NCBI GenBank assembly: GCA_028564925.1
Contig: CM053028.1
Span: forward strand, 437,821,071-437,885,070
Origin: Lithobates sylvaticus
Lineage: Eukaryota > Chordata > Amphibia > Anura > Ranidae
Direction: 5' to 3'
Length of the DNA stretch: 64,000 nucleotides
In this document: positions 12,298 through 23,908 of the stretch, piece after piece
How the letters are laid out: each line of letters opens with the position of its first letter
Numbering within the stretch: position 1 is the stretch's first letter
The notes under the pieces: generated by a model
Database searches by the model: none
Told to the model about the DNA's origin: nothing
The model's input: only the letters and a program-made list of their open reading frames with translations
Translations under genes and position numbers: made by a program

Positions 12298-13108
12298 CAG
12301 TGGCTGCTGGTGGTCCACTGTTTGCCGGTCAGTCCAGCACTTACCCCATCTAGGTGGGTAGCGGTTAGCGGGCAGCAGGGCCAGGACAAGGGGTTGGCAG
12401 GAGGGAAGGTTGCCCTGGGCACTGTGGTATCTTGTAAGGTGGGGGCACCACAAGGAGATTAGGGGGGAGGGAATTTGTGTTAAAAAGGGGAATTTGAGGG
12501 GCTTCAGGGGGTAAAAATTGTTTTAGGAGGGCAAATTTAGGGAGGGTGTGCTAGGAGTTGTGATTTGGGGGGATTTGTGTTGGGAGTGGGGAGGGGACAC
12601 ATAATGCCCATACATCTTGGGGGGGGGGGAGCAATTTGGCATGTTTGCCCTGGGCTCTAAATGACCTTGTCCCGCCACTGGCGGGCAGCGTGTAGCATAT
12701 ATGTGTCCTCTCCTCCATCAGCGGCTTCCAGCATGCAGCTCCTCCCCTCCTTCTAGGCATCCAATAGGATCGCCTGTCCTTTCAGCCAAATGGGTGACAG
12801 GTGTCAAAACCCTCTTCCTGATTGGCCGGGAGAAGGATCTGTGTTACAACAGTGAATGTTCATTTGCTGTTGTAACACACCTGGGTGGGCTGTGAGCGCA
12901 TTCTCTGCACCCTGAGCCCACCCTAATTTAAAGCATCTGGCTCTAATCAGTGCTTCAAAAAAACACCCACCCTGCATTGGAATCCATGCACCCAGGGTCC
13001 TGAAAGGGGCCGGATGCATAGATAGGGGGAGGCGGCATTGGATAGGGGGAGGCGGCGATGGATAGGGGGGGCGGAGCCCATGTGCCCTTAACGGACAGGC
13101 CGCCCCTG
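12298..13108. mobile_element. hAT-type non-autonomous element (outer)
   Basis: The element starts CAGTGGCTGCTGG and ends GGCCGCCCCTG, inverted with the hAT-like terminal CAG...CTG. It is flanked by an exact 8-bp duplication GTATATTG (12290-12297 and 13109-13116), the hallmark size for hAT. The interior is non-coding, with GGGGGAGG-rich words near 13025-13075. A second hAT element sits inside it. Confidence 0.85.
12376..12680. mobile_element. hAT-type element nested inside the hAT at 12298
   Basis: The element starts CAGGGCCAGGACAAGG and ends CCTTGTCCCGCCACTG, a clear inverted pair. The exact 8-bp duplication GCGGGCAG flanks it (12368-12375 and 12681-12688). It is 305 bp, G-rich inside, and non-coding. 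The order of events is therefore dispersed repeat, then outer hAT, then this one. Confidence 0.85.
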
Positions 13109-15239
13109 GTATATTGTATATTAACATCAGTCCCTGACCTCAAGGAGCTTACAATCTAAGGTCCCTAACTCACATTCATACATACAGTACACATACTAGG
13201 GCCAATTTAGCAATTTATTCTTTTTTATGTTTTGTAAATACTTTATTTAAAGTGAAATTCCAGCTATACGTCTAACTAGCCAGACCAGACCGAGTGGGCT
13301 GAAAATAGGTAAGTATATATACCTTTACATTCACACTTGTGTGATTTTTCATGCGACTTTGGACATCAAAGTCACACGACAAATTGCACTCCATTCTTTT
13401 CAATGGCACCCATTCAAAACAGTGCGACTTAAAGTCACTGCGACATTAAAAAGGTGCTTGCACTACTTTGAGACTTTTGATGCAACTTTGATCCATAGAA
13501 TGTAAAGTCGGATCAAAATCACACCAAAAGCCCCATCAGATTCCCACAGGAAATCGTCCAAATAATGTGAATGGAGCCGACATCAGCATTGGTGTGAGAG
13601 GAGGGAGGGGACAGTTTTAACCACTTGACCACTGGGCACTTAAACACCCTTAATAACCAGACCAATTTTCAGCTTTCGGTGCTCTCACATTTTGAATGAC
13701 AATTACTCAGTCATACAACACTGTATCCATATGAAATTTTTGTCCTTTTTTTCACACAAATAGAGCTTTATTTTGGTGGTATTTAATCACCGTGGGGTTT
13801 TTTATTTTTTGCGCTATAAAAGAAAAAAGACTGAAAATTCGGTAAAAAAAATAATTTTTTCTTCGTTTCTGTTATAAAATTTAGCAAATTTTGTCATTTT
13901 TCTTGATAAATTTTGGCCAAAATTTATACTGCTACATATCTTTGGTAAAAATAAGTACAAATTGGGGTATATTATTTGGTCTTTGTGAAAGTTATAGAGT
14001 CCACAAGCTATGGTGCCAATATCTGAAAATTGATCACACCTGAAGTTCTGACGGCCCATCTCATTTCTTGAGACCCTAACATGCCATAAAAGTACAAATA
14101 CCCCCCAAATGACCCCTTTTTGGAAAGAAGACATTCCAAGGTATTTGGAAAGAGGCATGGTGAGTTTTTTGAAGTTGTAATTTTTTTCCCACAATTCTTA
14201 GCAAAATCAAGATTTTTTTTTCTTTTTTTTTTTTTTCACAAAATTGTCATATTAGCAGGTTATTTCTCACACACACAGCATATGCATACCACAAATTACA
14301 CCCCAAAACACATTCTGCTATTACTCCCGAGTATGGCGATACCACATGTGTGAGACTTTTACACAGCGTGGCCACATACAGAGGCCCAACATGCAGGGAG
14401 CGCCATCAGGCGTTCTGGAGCACCCAGGCCAATTCTGACATTTCTCTCCTACATGTAAAAATCATCATTTATTTGCTAGAAAATTACATAGAACCCCAAA
14501 ACATTATATATGTTTTTTTAGAAAAGACCCTAGAGAATACAATGGCGGTCGTTGCAACTTTTTATCTAGCACGGTACTTGCGCAGCAATTTTTCGAACGC
14601 GTTTTTTTGGGGAAAAAAAAGTTTTGTGCTTTACAAAAAACAAAACTGTAAATATAGCCCAATGTTTTTGCATAATGTGAAAGATGAAGTTACGCCGAGT
14701 AAATAGATACCCAACATGTCACCCTTCAAAATTGCACACGCTCGTGGAATGGCGCCAAACTTCGCTACTTAAAAATCCCCATAGGCGGCGCTTTAAAACT
14801 TTTTACTGGTTACATGTTTTGAGTTACAGAGGAGGTCTAGGACCAAAATTATTGTTCTCGCTATAACGTTCGCAGCGATACCTCACATGTGTGGTTTGAA
14901 CATCGTTTTCATATGTGGGCGGGACTTACGTATGCATTCGCTTCTGCATGCGAGCGCACGGGGACAGGGGGCGCTTTAAATTATTTTTATTTTTTTTTTT
15001 GTTCATTTTACTTTATTTATTTTAGTTTGACACTTTTTTTCCCCCCAAAAATTTTTTTGATCACTTTTATTCCTATTACAAGGAATGTAAACATCCCTTG
15101 TAATAGGAATATGGCATGACAGGTCCTCTTTACAGTGAGATATGGGGTCAATAAGACCCCACATCTCACCTCTAGGCTGGAAAGCCTGAAATAAAATAAA
15201 AAACGATCCTGGCTTTGATCGTAGCGAGCACTGCAGGGA

Positions 15240-16212
15240 ATCGCAAGGTATCGCAGAATATCGCAGGGTATGGCAGAGTATGGCAGAGTATGGCAGAGTA
15301 TGGCAAGGTATGGCAGGGTATTGCATGGCAGAGTATGGCAGAGTATGGCAGAGTATGGCAGAGTATGGCAGGGTATGGCAGGGTATGCAGGGTATGGCAG
15401 AGTATCGCAGGCAGGGTATGGCAGAGTATGGCAGAGTATGGCAGGGTATGGCAGGTATGGCAGGGTATGGCAGGGTATGGCAGAGTATCGCTGGGTATGG
15501 CAGAGTATCGCAGGGTATGGCAGAGTATCGCAGGGTATGGCAGAGTATCGCAGGGTATGGCAGAGTATCGCAGGGTATGGCAGAGTATCGCAGGGTATGG
15601 CAGAGTATCGCAGGGTATGGCAGGGTATGGCAGAGTATCGCAGGGTATGGCAGGTAATGGCAGAGTATGGCAGGTAATGGCAGAGTATGGCAGGGTATGG
15701 CAGAGTATGGCAGGGTATGGCAGAGTATGGCAGGGTATGGCAGAGTATGGCAGGGTATGGCAGAGTATCGCAGGGTATGGCAGAGTAGCGCAGGGTATGG
15801 CAGAGTATCGCAGGGTATGGCAGAGTATCGCAGAGTATGGCAGGGTATGGCAGAGTATCGCAGGGTATGGCAGAGTATCGCAGGGTATGGCAGAGTATCG
15901 CAGGGTATGGCAGAGTATCGCAGGGTATGGCAGGGTATGGCAGGGTATGGCAGAGTATCGCAGGGTATGGCAGAGTATCGGCAGAGTATGGCAGAGTATC
16001 GCAGGGTATGGCAGAGTATCGCAGGGTATCGCAGGTAATGGCAGAGTATCGCAGGTAATGGCAGAGTATCGCAGGTAATGGCAGAGTATCGCAGGGTATC
16101 GCAGGTAATGGCAGAGTATCGCAGGGCAATGGCAGAGTATCGCAGGGAATGGCAGAGTATCGCAGGGAATGGCAGAGTATCGCAGGGAATGGCAGAGTAC
16201 CGCAGGGAATGG
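15240..16212. repeat. Minisatellite, ~10/20-bp unit, ~1 kb
   Basis: Nearly uninterrupted copies of a 10-base word of the form GCAGRGTATS, mostly paired into 20-base units such as GCAGAGTATCGCAGGGTATG. Variant units (GCAGGTAATG, GCAGGGAATG) cluster near 15650 and 16030-16210. The unit avoids stop codons in several frames, so long frames appear on both strands, including ones of several hundred codons on the minus strand; these are products of the repeat, not genes. Confidence 0.95.
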
Positions 16213-16225
16213 CAGATTACTGCTG

Positions 16226-16342
16226 GGTATCCATCCATCCATGCTCAGCCATCCCTCCATACCCTGCAATACCCAGCAATACACTGCAGGCTATTGCTGT
16301 GTATTGCAGGGTATGGAGGGATGGCTGAGCATGAATGGATGG
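16226..16342. repeat. Hairpin beside the minisatellite
   Basis: CCATCCATGCTCAGCCATCC on the left is mirrored by GGATGGCTGAGCATGAATGG on the right, and the CCTCCATACCCTGCAATAC segment is mirrored too. The arms are about 40-50 bases with a small loop. Its inner words resemble the minisatellite unit, so the array may have grown from this hairpin. Confidence 0.7.
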
Positions 16343-16674
16343 ATCGGTGGTGGCAGAGCAGGCTGTGGGCACTACAGATCCCGCCCACAGCACTGCTGCC
16401 ACCGATCCCTCCCCCTCTCCTCTCAAACTGTACCGATCGGTACAGAGAGAGGAGGGGAGAGGAACCGGCGTCATCAAATGACGCCGGTTTGCTTACATGT
16501 GATCGCTCCGTCATTTGACGGAGCGATCACGTGGTAAACGGCCGCGATGACGCCCTCCCAGAGTTAAGCAACCGCCCTGTAGCCGTCATTCGGCTATGGG
16601 CCGGTTGTAAAGTGGTTAATGCTAGTTAGGTGTATAGCATGAATTCCACTTTAACCACCTTAGCTGCAGTAGGT

Positions 16675-17089
16675 TTTAAAGAGGAAGTAAACCCTGGTGG
16701 GTTTTACTTCCTCTTTATTTCCCTTTGCATAGTAGCCCATTATGTGTCACTTACCTGAAACTGAAGCCTGCGATGTCACTGCTGTCCCCACTAGCAGTGA
16801 CTGTCTATCGTCACCCCTCTTCCTTCGGCTCTGTGACTGGCCGGAGTCGCGTGACGTCACTCCTGCGCATGCGCGCGGGAGCCACCAGTCATGGCATGAC
16901 CCCTATTAGACACGGCACGATGTGCCCTTTCTAAAGTGCGCATGCGCTGTAGTCATCGGCGCTCGTCTTTTTTCTAAATATCTCCTAAACCGTGAAGGTT
17001 TAGGAGATATTTCAAGCACCTACAGGGAAGCCTTAATATAGGCTTACCTGTAGGTAAAAGTGGTTGTACAGGGTGTACAACTACTTTAA
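16675..17089. mobile_element. TTAA-flanked MITE
   Basis: It runs from TTAAAGAGGAAGTAAACCC to GTGTACAACTACTTTAA. The interior has a hairpin AAATATCTCCTAAAC/GTTTAGGAGATATTT at 16975-17012 that recurs in the element ending at 53207. A minus-strand donor word lies at 16749-16757. Confidence 0.6.
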
Positions 17090-17500
17090 CTCCTTCATGA
17101 CCAGGCCATTTTTTGCTATTTAGCACTGCTCTAATTTAACTGGTAATTGCGCGGTCATGCAATGCTGTACCCAAACACAATTTATACCATATTTTTTCAC
17201 ACAAATAGAGTTTTCTTTTGGTGGTATTTGATGACCACTGGGGTTTAAATTTTTTATTATATAAATGAAAACATTCCGAAAATTTGTAAAGAAAAACTTT
17301 TTTTTTACTTTCTGCTATAAAATATATCCAATAAAAATTGTTTTTAAATCTGCTACATGTTTTTGGTAAACGAAAAAAATCCCAGTAAGTGTATATTGAT
17401 TGCTTTTCATAAAAATGTTATAGCATCTACAAACTATGGTATGCCTCACAGGAGACTCTGACAGCTGCGAAAGCCATTGGCTCCTGTTGCTGTCAGTCAA
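17086..17500. mobile_element. piggyBac-like element fragment
   Basis: It starts TTAACTCCTTCATGACCAGG and shares with 13617-14100 the words CACACAAATAGAG, GGTGGTATTTGATGACC and TTTTTGGTAAA. The right end is lost; beyond 17430 the sequence changes to another repeat type that runs to the hAT at 17557. Confidence 0.55.
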
Positions 17501-17556
17501 ATTATGTTAGGAGGGAGCAGGGGTGGGGCCAAGCTGCACTTTGTGTGTCTATAGAT

Positions 17557-18216
17557 TAGGGCTGAAACAACGAATCGATTAATCGACAACTAATCGATTA
17601 TGAAATTAATCGATTACCATTTTCATAATCGATTAATCGGCCAGTAACATAATGGGGTTAAAAAGAAACTAAAATGAGCCCTTTATACTACAAAAGAGCA
17701 AATAATCGCTACTGTAAATATTACTTTCACAGTTCTACAGTAAAAAAATGAACCCCTTACTGAAATGAAATGTACTATAAAGGGCTAATTTTAGTTTTTT
17801 TAACCCATTATGTTACTAAACGTCTTAGGCCTGGTTTACATCTATGTGTTTTTTGGTGCTTTTTGCAGAAACGCACTACAGTTCATTTACATGGTTTCCT
17901 ATGGGACACGTTCACATCTATGCTTTTTTCAGCCACTGCGCATTTGGAAAGGGTCAGGCACTTTGTATATACAGTATATCTCTTCTGTTATTCTCAGAGT
18001 GGATTTGATATTTTGCTTCCTAACCATATAGTTGGTTTATTTGTATTTACCACTGCATAGAGATATTTAAGAATAAATTGCCTTTTTTTTAAACTTTACA
18101 CATTAACTAAATTATACACCATATTTTTTTATGGTTATTAATCGATTAATCGATTAATCGAAAACAATGATCGGCCAACTAATCGATTATGAAAATAATC
18201 GTTAGTTGCAGCCCTA
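17557..18216. mobile_element. hAT-type MITE with ATCGATTAATCG ends
   Basis: The left end TAGGGCTGAAACAACGAATC and the right end GTTAGTTGCAGCCCTA are inverted, with clusters of ATCGATTAATCG and TAATCGATTATGAAA just inside each. The exact 8-bp duplication CTATAGAT flanks it (17549-17556, 18217-18224). An internal hairpin (17643-17818) pairs TAACATAATGGGGTTAAAAA with its mirror. It is 660 bp and non-coding. Confidence 0.88.
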
Positions 18217-18224
18217 CTATAGAT

Positions 18225-19995
18225 GTACACAGCCCGGCTCTGGAGTGAGCTCACACGGGTGCTCCTTTAGCATATGGCCTTCTTAAGGGGGCATTTGTAG
18301 AAAGAAGTAGAGTAGAGCGCTGGTGGGAGACTCCAGAAGGGACCATTCTGTGCAATACCATTGCATGGAGCAGGTATATATAACTTCCTAGTTTACATTT
18401 AAAAAAAAAGTATTGTTTACAATTACTAATTACTAATAATTAATAACCCTTGCAGCTGGGGAAAAGTTTTCAGTTTTAGTGTCCTCTACTACAGTTTGTC
18501 TATTGGCTCATCATTGGTTTATTTAAGGTTCATCCTCACCCTATCCCAGTCCTTAACAAAAAAACAACTACAAAAAGACATGTGCAGCCTGTTCTCTGAC
18601 TGGAGTGTCTGTGAACTACCGTGTGTCAGGCTGCCGTGTGTAGGGAATAGAGCCTAGGACCAAACAGCCAAACCAGTCCCGGGTCTGCACTACAGTTACC
18701 GCAAAGGTCACAGGGCATTTGGTCTACTGGATTAGACTTTGAGATGAGGATGGACACAGGACGTCATTACGGTATGTTTATAGGGCCCTGTGTGTTTGGT
18801 CCTGAAACATAATTTAGCATTTGTTAGTTAGGTGATAGTATAGTTTTACTTTGACATGTGTCCCTTCTTGTCCCATTTTATATGTTGTAAACTAACTCCG
18901 CTCTGAATGCCTTGTACAGAATAACATTTATTTTATACCCAAGCTGGAACTTCTGCACATGGACATTGACTTGTGAAAATAATTCTCTTCTCTATAAAAA
19001 TTAAGAAAATAAAGATGCAACTGGTTAGACACCCCAGGTTTAAGCCCCTTGGATTTGGTTATAAACAGGACTTTGTGGTTCCCAATGGTTGCACTGGACT
19101 TGGGTACATGTTCAATATGTACCAATAGGCTTGTGGATGTATATCACTATTGACATTATAATAATTAAGGGTATGGGTTTATCAGTTGGATCCCATTTAC
19201 GTATATGACCACTGTAAACTATTGTTGTACTGATTAATGTCTAACTACTCTGGAACTCTGGAACTTTTATAAACATATTCTCTGATTAAAAAAAGAAAAA
19301 ACAAAAGGAAAAATGCAACTGAATGGCAAATCAAAGCAACTCAGAAACAAGACATTTTGGCCTCAAAGCAGTGCATCTGACTTGCTTCCGAGTGTGATGG
19401 CAGTAATAAATGAGCCTTCACCCTGTGTGCGGTCCTCTGTCTTTTTTTTCCTCTGGCCCCTATATTATGAATAGTGGAATTGTGCCATTTATTGTACATA
19501 TTAGTGTCAGGTTGGCTCATACTAAGATAAAAGTTTTATGTCTACTTACAGATTAAACTTGCAAATGAGGTTTATTGTCTCTTTTTGACATAATTATAAC
19601 CCATGATATGACAGCTACATCCTATATATCGCATCTGGATGTCTTATTTTTATTAATGTAGGCATTTAATTTCTGAAACTTTGAGGTGTTGCCCATGGCC
19701 TCAAGTAGCGCAGCAGTTCCTTCCTGCCAGAACATATCCCATTAACAAACCCTGCATTGATAAGGTTATGGCCTCAAAGTTTAGGTGTGGGAAGAAGCTG
19801 TCGAGAAACTGGGGAGAGGCAATAAGTATTACATTTGGAGTAAGCTAAGGTTAACAGGAAGATTTCCAAACTGTATACAACGAGACATTATAACCATACA
19901 GAAAAAAAATAAAAAAATAAAATAATACTTATAAAGTGCAATGCTAAAACAATACTAAAGAAACATAATAAATGTGTCACTACCCACAAATAAAA
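18225..19995. other. Non-coding stretch, no recognised gene
   Basis: Largely low-copy-looking, AT-rich sequence. No coding frame longer than 65 codons has any support and no tRNA-like fold was seen. A few words near 19320-19400 (CTCAGAAACAAGACATTTTG) may belong to an old repeat. Confidence 0.35.
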
Positions 19996-20576
19996 GTTAT
20001 TTACTAAAACTGGAGAGTGCAAAATCTTGTGCAGCTGTGCATGGTAGCCAATCAGCTTCTAACTTCAGCTTGTTCAATTAAAGCGGCGTTCCGATGATTT
20101 TTTATTTATTTTTTAAAGTCAGCAGCTACAAATACTGCAGCTGCTGACTTTTAAAATATGGACACTTACCTGTCCAGGGCGCCCGCGATGTCGGTACCCG
20201 AAGCCGATCTGGGCTCTCGGGTGCTGTCACCACCATCTTCGGTGCTGTGCGTTCCCACTGGTCCCTGCTGTCTCCTGGGACCCGTGTGTCTCCCAGAAGA
20301 CAGCGGGGGGACGGGAAGTGGCATAGATACCCGCGGGTGGCACGGGTATCTATGCCTGGAAGTGGGAGCAAAATACCTGTATTAGACAGGTATCTGCTCC
20401 CCCCTCCCCCCTAAAAGGTGCCAAATGTGACACCGGAGGGGGGGAGGATTCCGAAAAGTGGAAGTTCCATTTTTGTGTGGAACTCCACTTTAAGCCTTGA
20501 AAAAAAAACTGGAAGCTGATTGGTTTGTATGCAGAGCTATGCCAGATGTTGCACTCTCTAGTTTTAGTAAATCAAT
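19996..20576. mobile_element. TTTACTAAAACTGG fold-back MITE, interrupted
   Basis: The ends are TTTACTAAAACTGGAGAGTG and CTCTCTAGTTTTAGTAAA, with TGTGCAGCTGTGCATGG and its mirror just inside. The same family appears uninterrupted at 54267-54445 and partly at 47061-47200. Here it is split by a TTAA element at 20078. Confidence 0.75.
20078..20492. mobile_element. TTAA-flanked MITE inserted in another MITE
   Basis: The ends are TTAAAGCGGCGTTCCG and GTGGAACTCCACTTTAA. The host repeat reads TTCAATTAA before it and TTAAGCCTTGA after it; the uninterrupted relative at 54348-54364 reads TTCAATTAAGCTTTGA. This in-window empty site shows that TTAA is duplicated on insertion, as in piggyBac-type transposition. 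A minus-strand splice-donor word lies at 20164-20172. Confidence 0.85.
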
Positions 20577-22100
20577 CCCAGTGTATATAATAAAGATATA
20601 ATGCTCTCAATTAAATTCATGATTAAAAGTCCACCGCAATGCTAAAATAAATTCAGATTGTTTCCACACTATTTACCCAAAGGTGTTCTCCAGTCCCACT
20701 GCTGTCTTGGCCACATGCTGTAATCCCAGGAAACCATGCAGGACTGGATATGGTTTATGCCTTATCAATCTCTACCCAACGCGTTGCATCACAGGGACAT
20801 TGTCAGGGGATCCATATAGGTTATGGTGAAAAGGGACATTAATGAATCCAAAAGCCCCCACTCCAATCAATGTATATCACAGTAAAGTCTACTTAAAACA
20901 GAAAGTATTCACGTGTTTTATCCCATCACATACCCCCAAAAAAGTGGATTATTCCTCATTTCGGGACATGGGGTGGAACCACGGAAATCATCCTTTTAGA
21001 TCCCAGCATACACCAGTGGTTCAAGATGCAAATTTGGCTCCTTGGGATCCTGTTCCCAGTGTGCAAATATGAGTATCAATACTTATTGCTCAGCGCCATG
21101 TTGTCCAAAGTGTTGACAGCAGTTGGTTTGTTTGGATCACAGGGGTGGCCTTTTCTCTTTTTTGATTTTAAGTGTTGTCAAAAAAAGCATAATGAATTTT
21201 CTTTGATGAGCTGCTGGGTCCATAAGCCATCTGTAAAGGCCTGTTCATTTTACCCCCTAAAACCCTTAGGTGCAACTGCCCTGCATTCTTCAGTGTATAC
21301 TGCAAGCCAGCAGGTAACCATGAATGAATGTCTTGATGCACTGATGGAATTATAGGAAAAAATAGACTACATTAATTTTGGATGGAGCAGGAAAGGCTTA
21401 AGATCCTTAACAGGTGTGTTTGTACCATTGGGGAGATTTTAACAGAAAGTGAAAGGAAATCTTTCAGAAGGAAGGGAAGTGCCATCATAGACAATTCTCA
21501 TTTTGAAGATTTCACCCTATTGTTCTAATAACAACTCAAAATTGTGTATTTCCCATTATTTTCTCTCCTAGAGACAGTGGTCACCAGAACAAATCTTTCC
21601 AGCAGGGACATCAAAAAAGCTATCAGAGGTTCTAACCTCTCACCACCCTACTAAAACCTAGAAAGTTAGACTTTAGATGCACATTATCTAAGAGCATCAA
21701 GACTGAAAAAATAGATATTTACCATGATTTGGTGTTAAATTAATTTGTTTAACCTGTGTGTTTTACATCTGTTGTGCAGTTACACAGCATTCATATATCT
21801 ATATATAATATATTATATAACATATATATATATATATATATATTATTACAACACATGCGGAAGACATAGGTGCAACAGCCTCACTGCCAGCAGCCTGTAA
21901 AACTCTACGAGGGGCTGAAAGCTGCTATGCATGGATGGAGCACTGAGTGGTACTAATGTATAGGACAGTATGCATTCAGGAAAGAATGCAAAAAATGGAG
22001 AGAATCTGGAACAGAACACTCTGGACCAGAAAAAGAAAAGAAAAAGAAAAAGAAAAGCAGCTACTTTGTGGAGACATTAACTGATCGATTCAAGATAATT
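20577..22100. other. Non-coding stretch with an old interspersed repeat and a TA microsatellite
   Basis: CCCAACGCGTTGCATCACAG and ACATTGTCAGGGGATCC near 20774-20812 are words of a common amphibian interspersed repeat. A TA-rich microsatellite runs at 21793-21845. An AAAAAGAAAAGAAAAAG run lies near 22033. No gene is supported. Confidence 0.4.
21793..21845. repeat. TA-rich microsatellite
   Basis: Imperfect then perfect TA dinucleotide repeats, seen directly. Confidence 0.9.
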
Positions 22101-22855
22101 AATTAAAGTGAAGTTTATTTATTTATACACTCACGGGTGTGTTTCCCATAAAAAACTTTAGACAGATCAACATTTGGTTGTTGAATCACAATTACCGACA
22201 TACCGACAACACAAAACAAAACATGGACGGACACCATGTAACAACAAATGCACCATAAGAAACAACAGCTTTGGACTAGATCAAGTATAAGGTGCCTGAT
22301 TAAATATGGGGGGTATATTAGTAATCCATTTGAATCAGATCAAATAAGTAACTCACAGGTACCTTAATTAAAACTAAGCACATTAGAGCATAATTGGAAA
22401 ACGGAATAATAATTGATTAGCGACACAACTAGGATAAAAACGCATGAGGAATATATTGATTCAAATTAAGTCATTGTTAATTCAAGTGAATATCCTGGGG
22501 AAGTCATCGCTGTAAGGAAAAAAGCATATTCAATTTCAAATATTGCAATTTATAGCTTTTTAGCTCTGTGAAATCTGAATTGAAACGCAAGTGGTTGACA
22601 AAATATTCCTAATTGTTTTCCAAATGAACGCCACAGGCACGGCTAGAAAGTAGAGTAGTGTTAGAGGCTTGATTACTTGAGGTAGGTCAATTGAGAATCA
22701 ATCAGTTCTGATAACCATTTGTGATTGCATTCTGGAAATTAGCTGTCCCAAAAGACTCAACAGGCTGTATATATGATATAACAAATGGAAATTTCCAACG
22801 AGCCAGAAATTTTAAAGTCATGCAGCACAGATTCAGTTCAGGCTGAAAAAGCTGC
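22101..22855. other. Non-coding stretch, no recognised gene
   Basis: AT-rich sequence with many TTAATTAA and GATTCAA words. No bordered element or frame was recognised. It could be the upstream part of the same unclassified repeat or locus as the CpG-rich segment that follows. Confidence 0.3.
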
Positions 22856-23320
22856 TTGCTGGTGACAGTAAAACCTTACTGCAGACATTTGAAAAGACAA
22901 TTGGTTAACGTTACCACATCGTCGGCGTCTCACATATGGAGAGATATCCGTTGCTTCAAGTCAAGAGTCCATACCCGACTGATCCGCAGTCCTTGCTGGG
23001 TTGAAATTTTGACGCGCGCTAACCAGCGCTGGATGGCCGTTGGATATTTAGCATGCCTGGTGGTCAAAGAGAAGGCCAGTGGGTGGCTGGATATTAAGCC
23101 GCTCGTACCGAGTGAGGTACCTCAAGTTTGGGGGCCGACTAAGCTATGCTTAGTTCCGGGCTGGGCGTACGGGACTCCGCTTGCGGAGACACCGCTCTGT
23201 GTGTGCAAGTCCGCTGTTGATCACATGGTGCACCACGTGACGCGTTTCGCTGAGGGCGTAATTGCAGTAGCTTCTTCCGACGTGTTGTGGGAAGGTGCCT
23301 GTGATGCCTTCTTATGCTGA
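22856..23320 (+). other. CpG-rich segment with a 154-codon open frame, unassigned
   Basis: The stretch is markedly richer in CpG than its surroundings, for example GACGCGCGC, CCGCTCGTACCG and GTGACGCGTTTCGC. One plus-strand frame stays open for 154 codons (first residues MLVTVKPYC), with no domain, signal peptide or membrane segment that I can recognise. It could be a young repeat, or a CpG island with a non-coding first exon of a gene such as KLHL24 about 20 kb downstream. Neither is shown by the sequence alone. Confidence 0.25.
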
Positions 23321-23621
23321 TGATCAGCAAATTACAACAGGTGTTGGTAGAAGGAACAAAAGCAGTCTGCATTACGGCCATTGATACCTGGGTGCATAAT
23401 GCCCTAAGCATTAGTACCATTCAGTGCACTGTACATTCACATCAGCTTTGCACCTCCCATAGGTTTTACATGGCTGCCAGCAGTGGGGCTGGATGGTGCA
23501 CTTGTGCCTTCCGCCCACATGAAAAATGCCAGAATCTCATGCACAGGGGCTATACACCCAGTTTTGAGGATCACTTGTGACTAGCTTTAAAGTTGTGATC
23601 CTTTACACCTATGAGTTTGCC

Positions 23622-23903
23622 CTGGTTCACAATTAGCTGTGGAAAAGAAAGCTGTGCGAGTTCAGCTGAACTCACCTGATTTCACTCCCGTATGTAAGTC
23701 CCAATTTCGGCGGTGATTTCACAGACATCTGTGCGGGTTACTGCACAGATGTCAGTGGAAATCGCAAAAAGTAGTACAGAAACTACTTTTAAAATCGGTG
23801 CAGCACCGCAAATGCAGCATCGCACCGATTAGGACGGTGCCATTGCCGCCGATTTGACATGTGATTTGACATGTCAAAACGCACCAATGTGAACCAGGCC
23901 TAA
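23622..23903. mobile_element. GGTTCACA-ended MITE
   Basis: The left end, CCCTGGTTCACAATTAGC, is mirrored at the right by CCAATGTGAACCAGGCC. The words CAGACATCTGTGC and GCACAGATGTCAG in the middle form a hairpin. It is non-coding and similar in style to 54534-55013. Confidence 0.6.
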
Positions 23904-23908
23904 AACAG

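Larger units (their letters stand above)
12238..13215. repeat. Dispersed repeat split by a hAT insertion
   Basis: The same family as 5584-5775 is seen on both sides of an insertion: TATAGCGCC, CGCTTTACATATAC on the left, then CAAGGAGCTTACAATCTAAGG and TAGGGCCAATTTAG on the right. The break carries an exact 8-bp duplication from the hAT element inserted at 12298. Confidence 0.65.
13617..16619. mobile_element. 3-kb piggyBac-like non-autonomous element
   Basis: It is bounded by TTAACCACTTGACC and GTTGTAAAGTGGTTAA, inverted ends with the piggyBac target TTAA at both borders. The left part carries words seen in the 24371-29430 element (AATGACCCCTTTTTGGAAAG, GGTGGTATTTAATCACC, ACCACATGTGTGAGACTTTT). 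No transposase frame survives. The middle is a long minisatellite (15240-16212), followed by three hairpins up to 16560. Confidence 0.75.
13247..16654. mobile_element. TTAA-flanked MITE holding the 3-kb element
   Basis: The left end TTAAAGTGAAATTCCAGC and the words CTATACGTCTAACTAGCC that follow are mirrored at the right by GCTAGTTAGGTGTATAGC and GAATTCCACTTTAA. The original element was only a few hundred bases; most of the span is the 3-kb TTAA element inserted at 13617. A TAGGTAAGT donor word lies at 13306. Confidence 0.7.

Noticed and set aside
15003-16284. Several open frames of 120-411 codons on both strands
   Set aside because: They run through a 10/20-bp minisatellite whose unit lacks stops in several frames; the predicted proteins are pure repeats (for example PAILCHTLRYSAIPCDTL) with no start or codon support.
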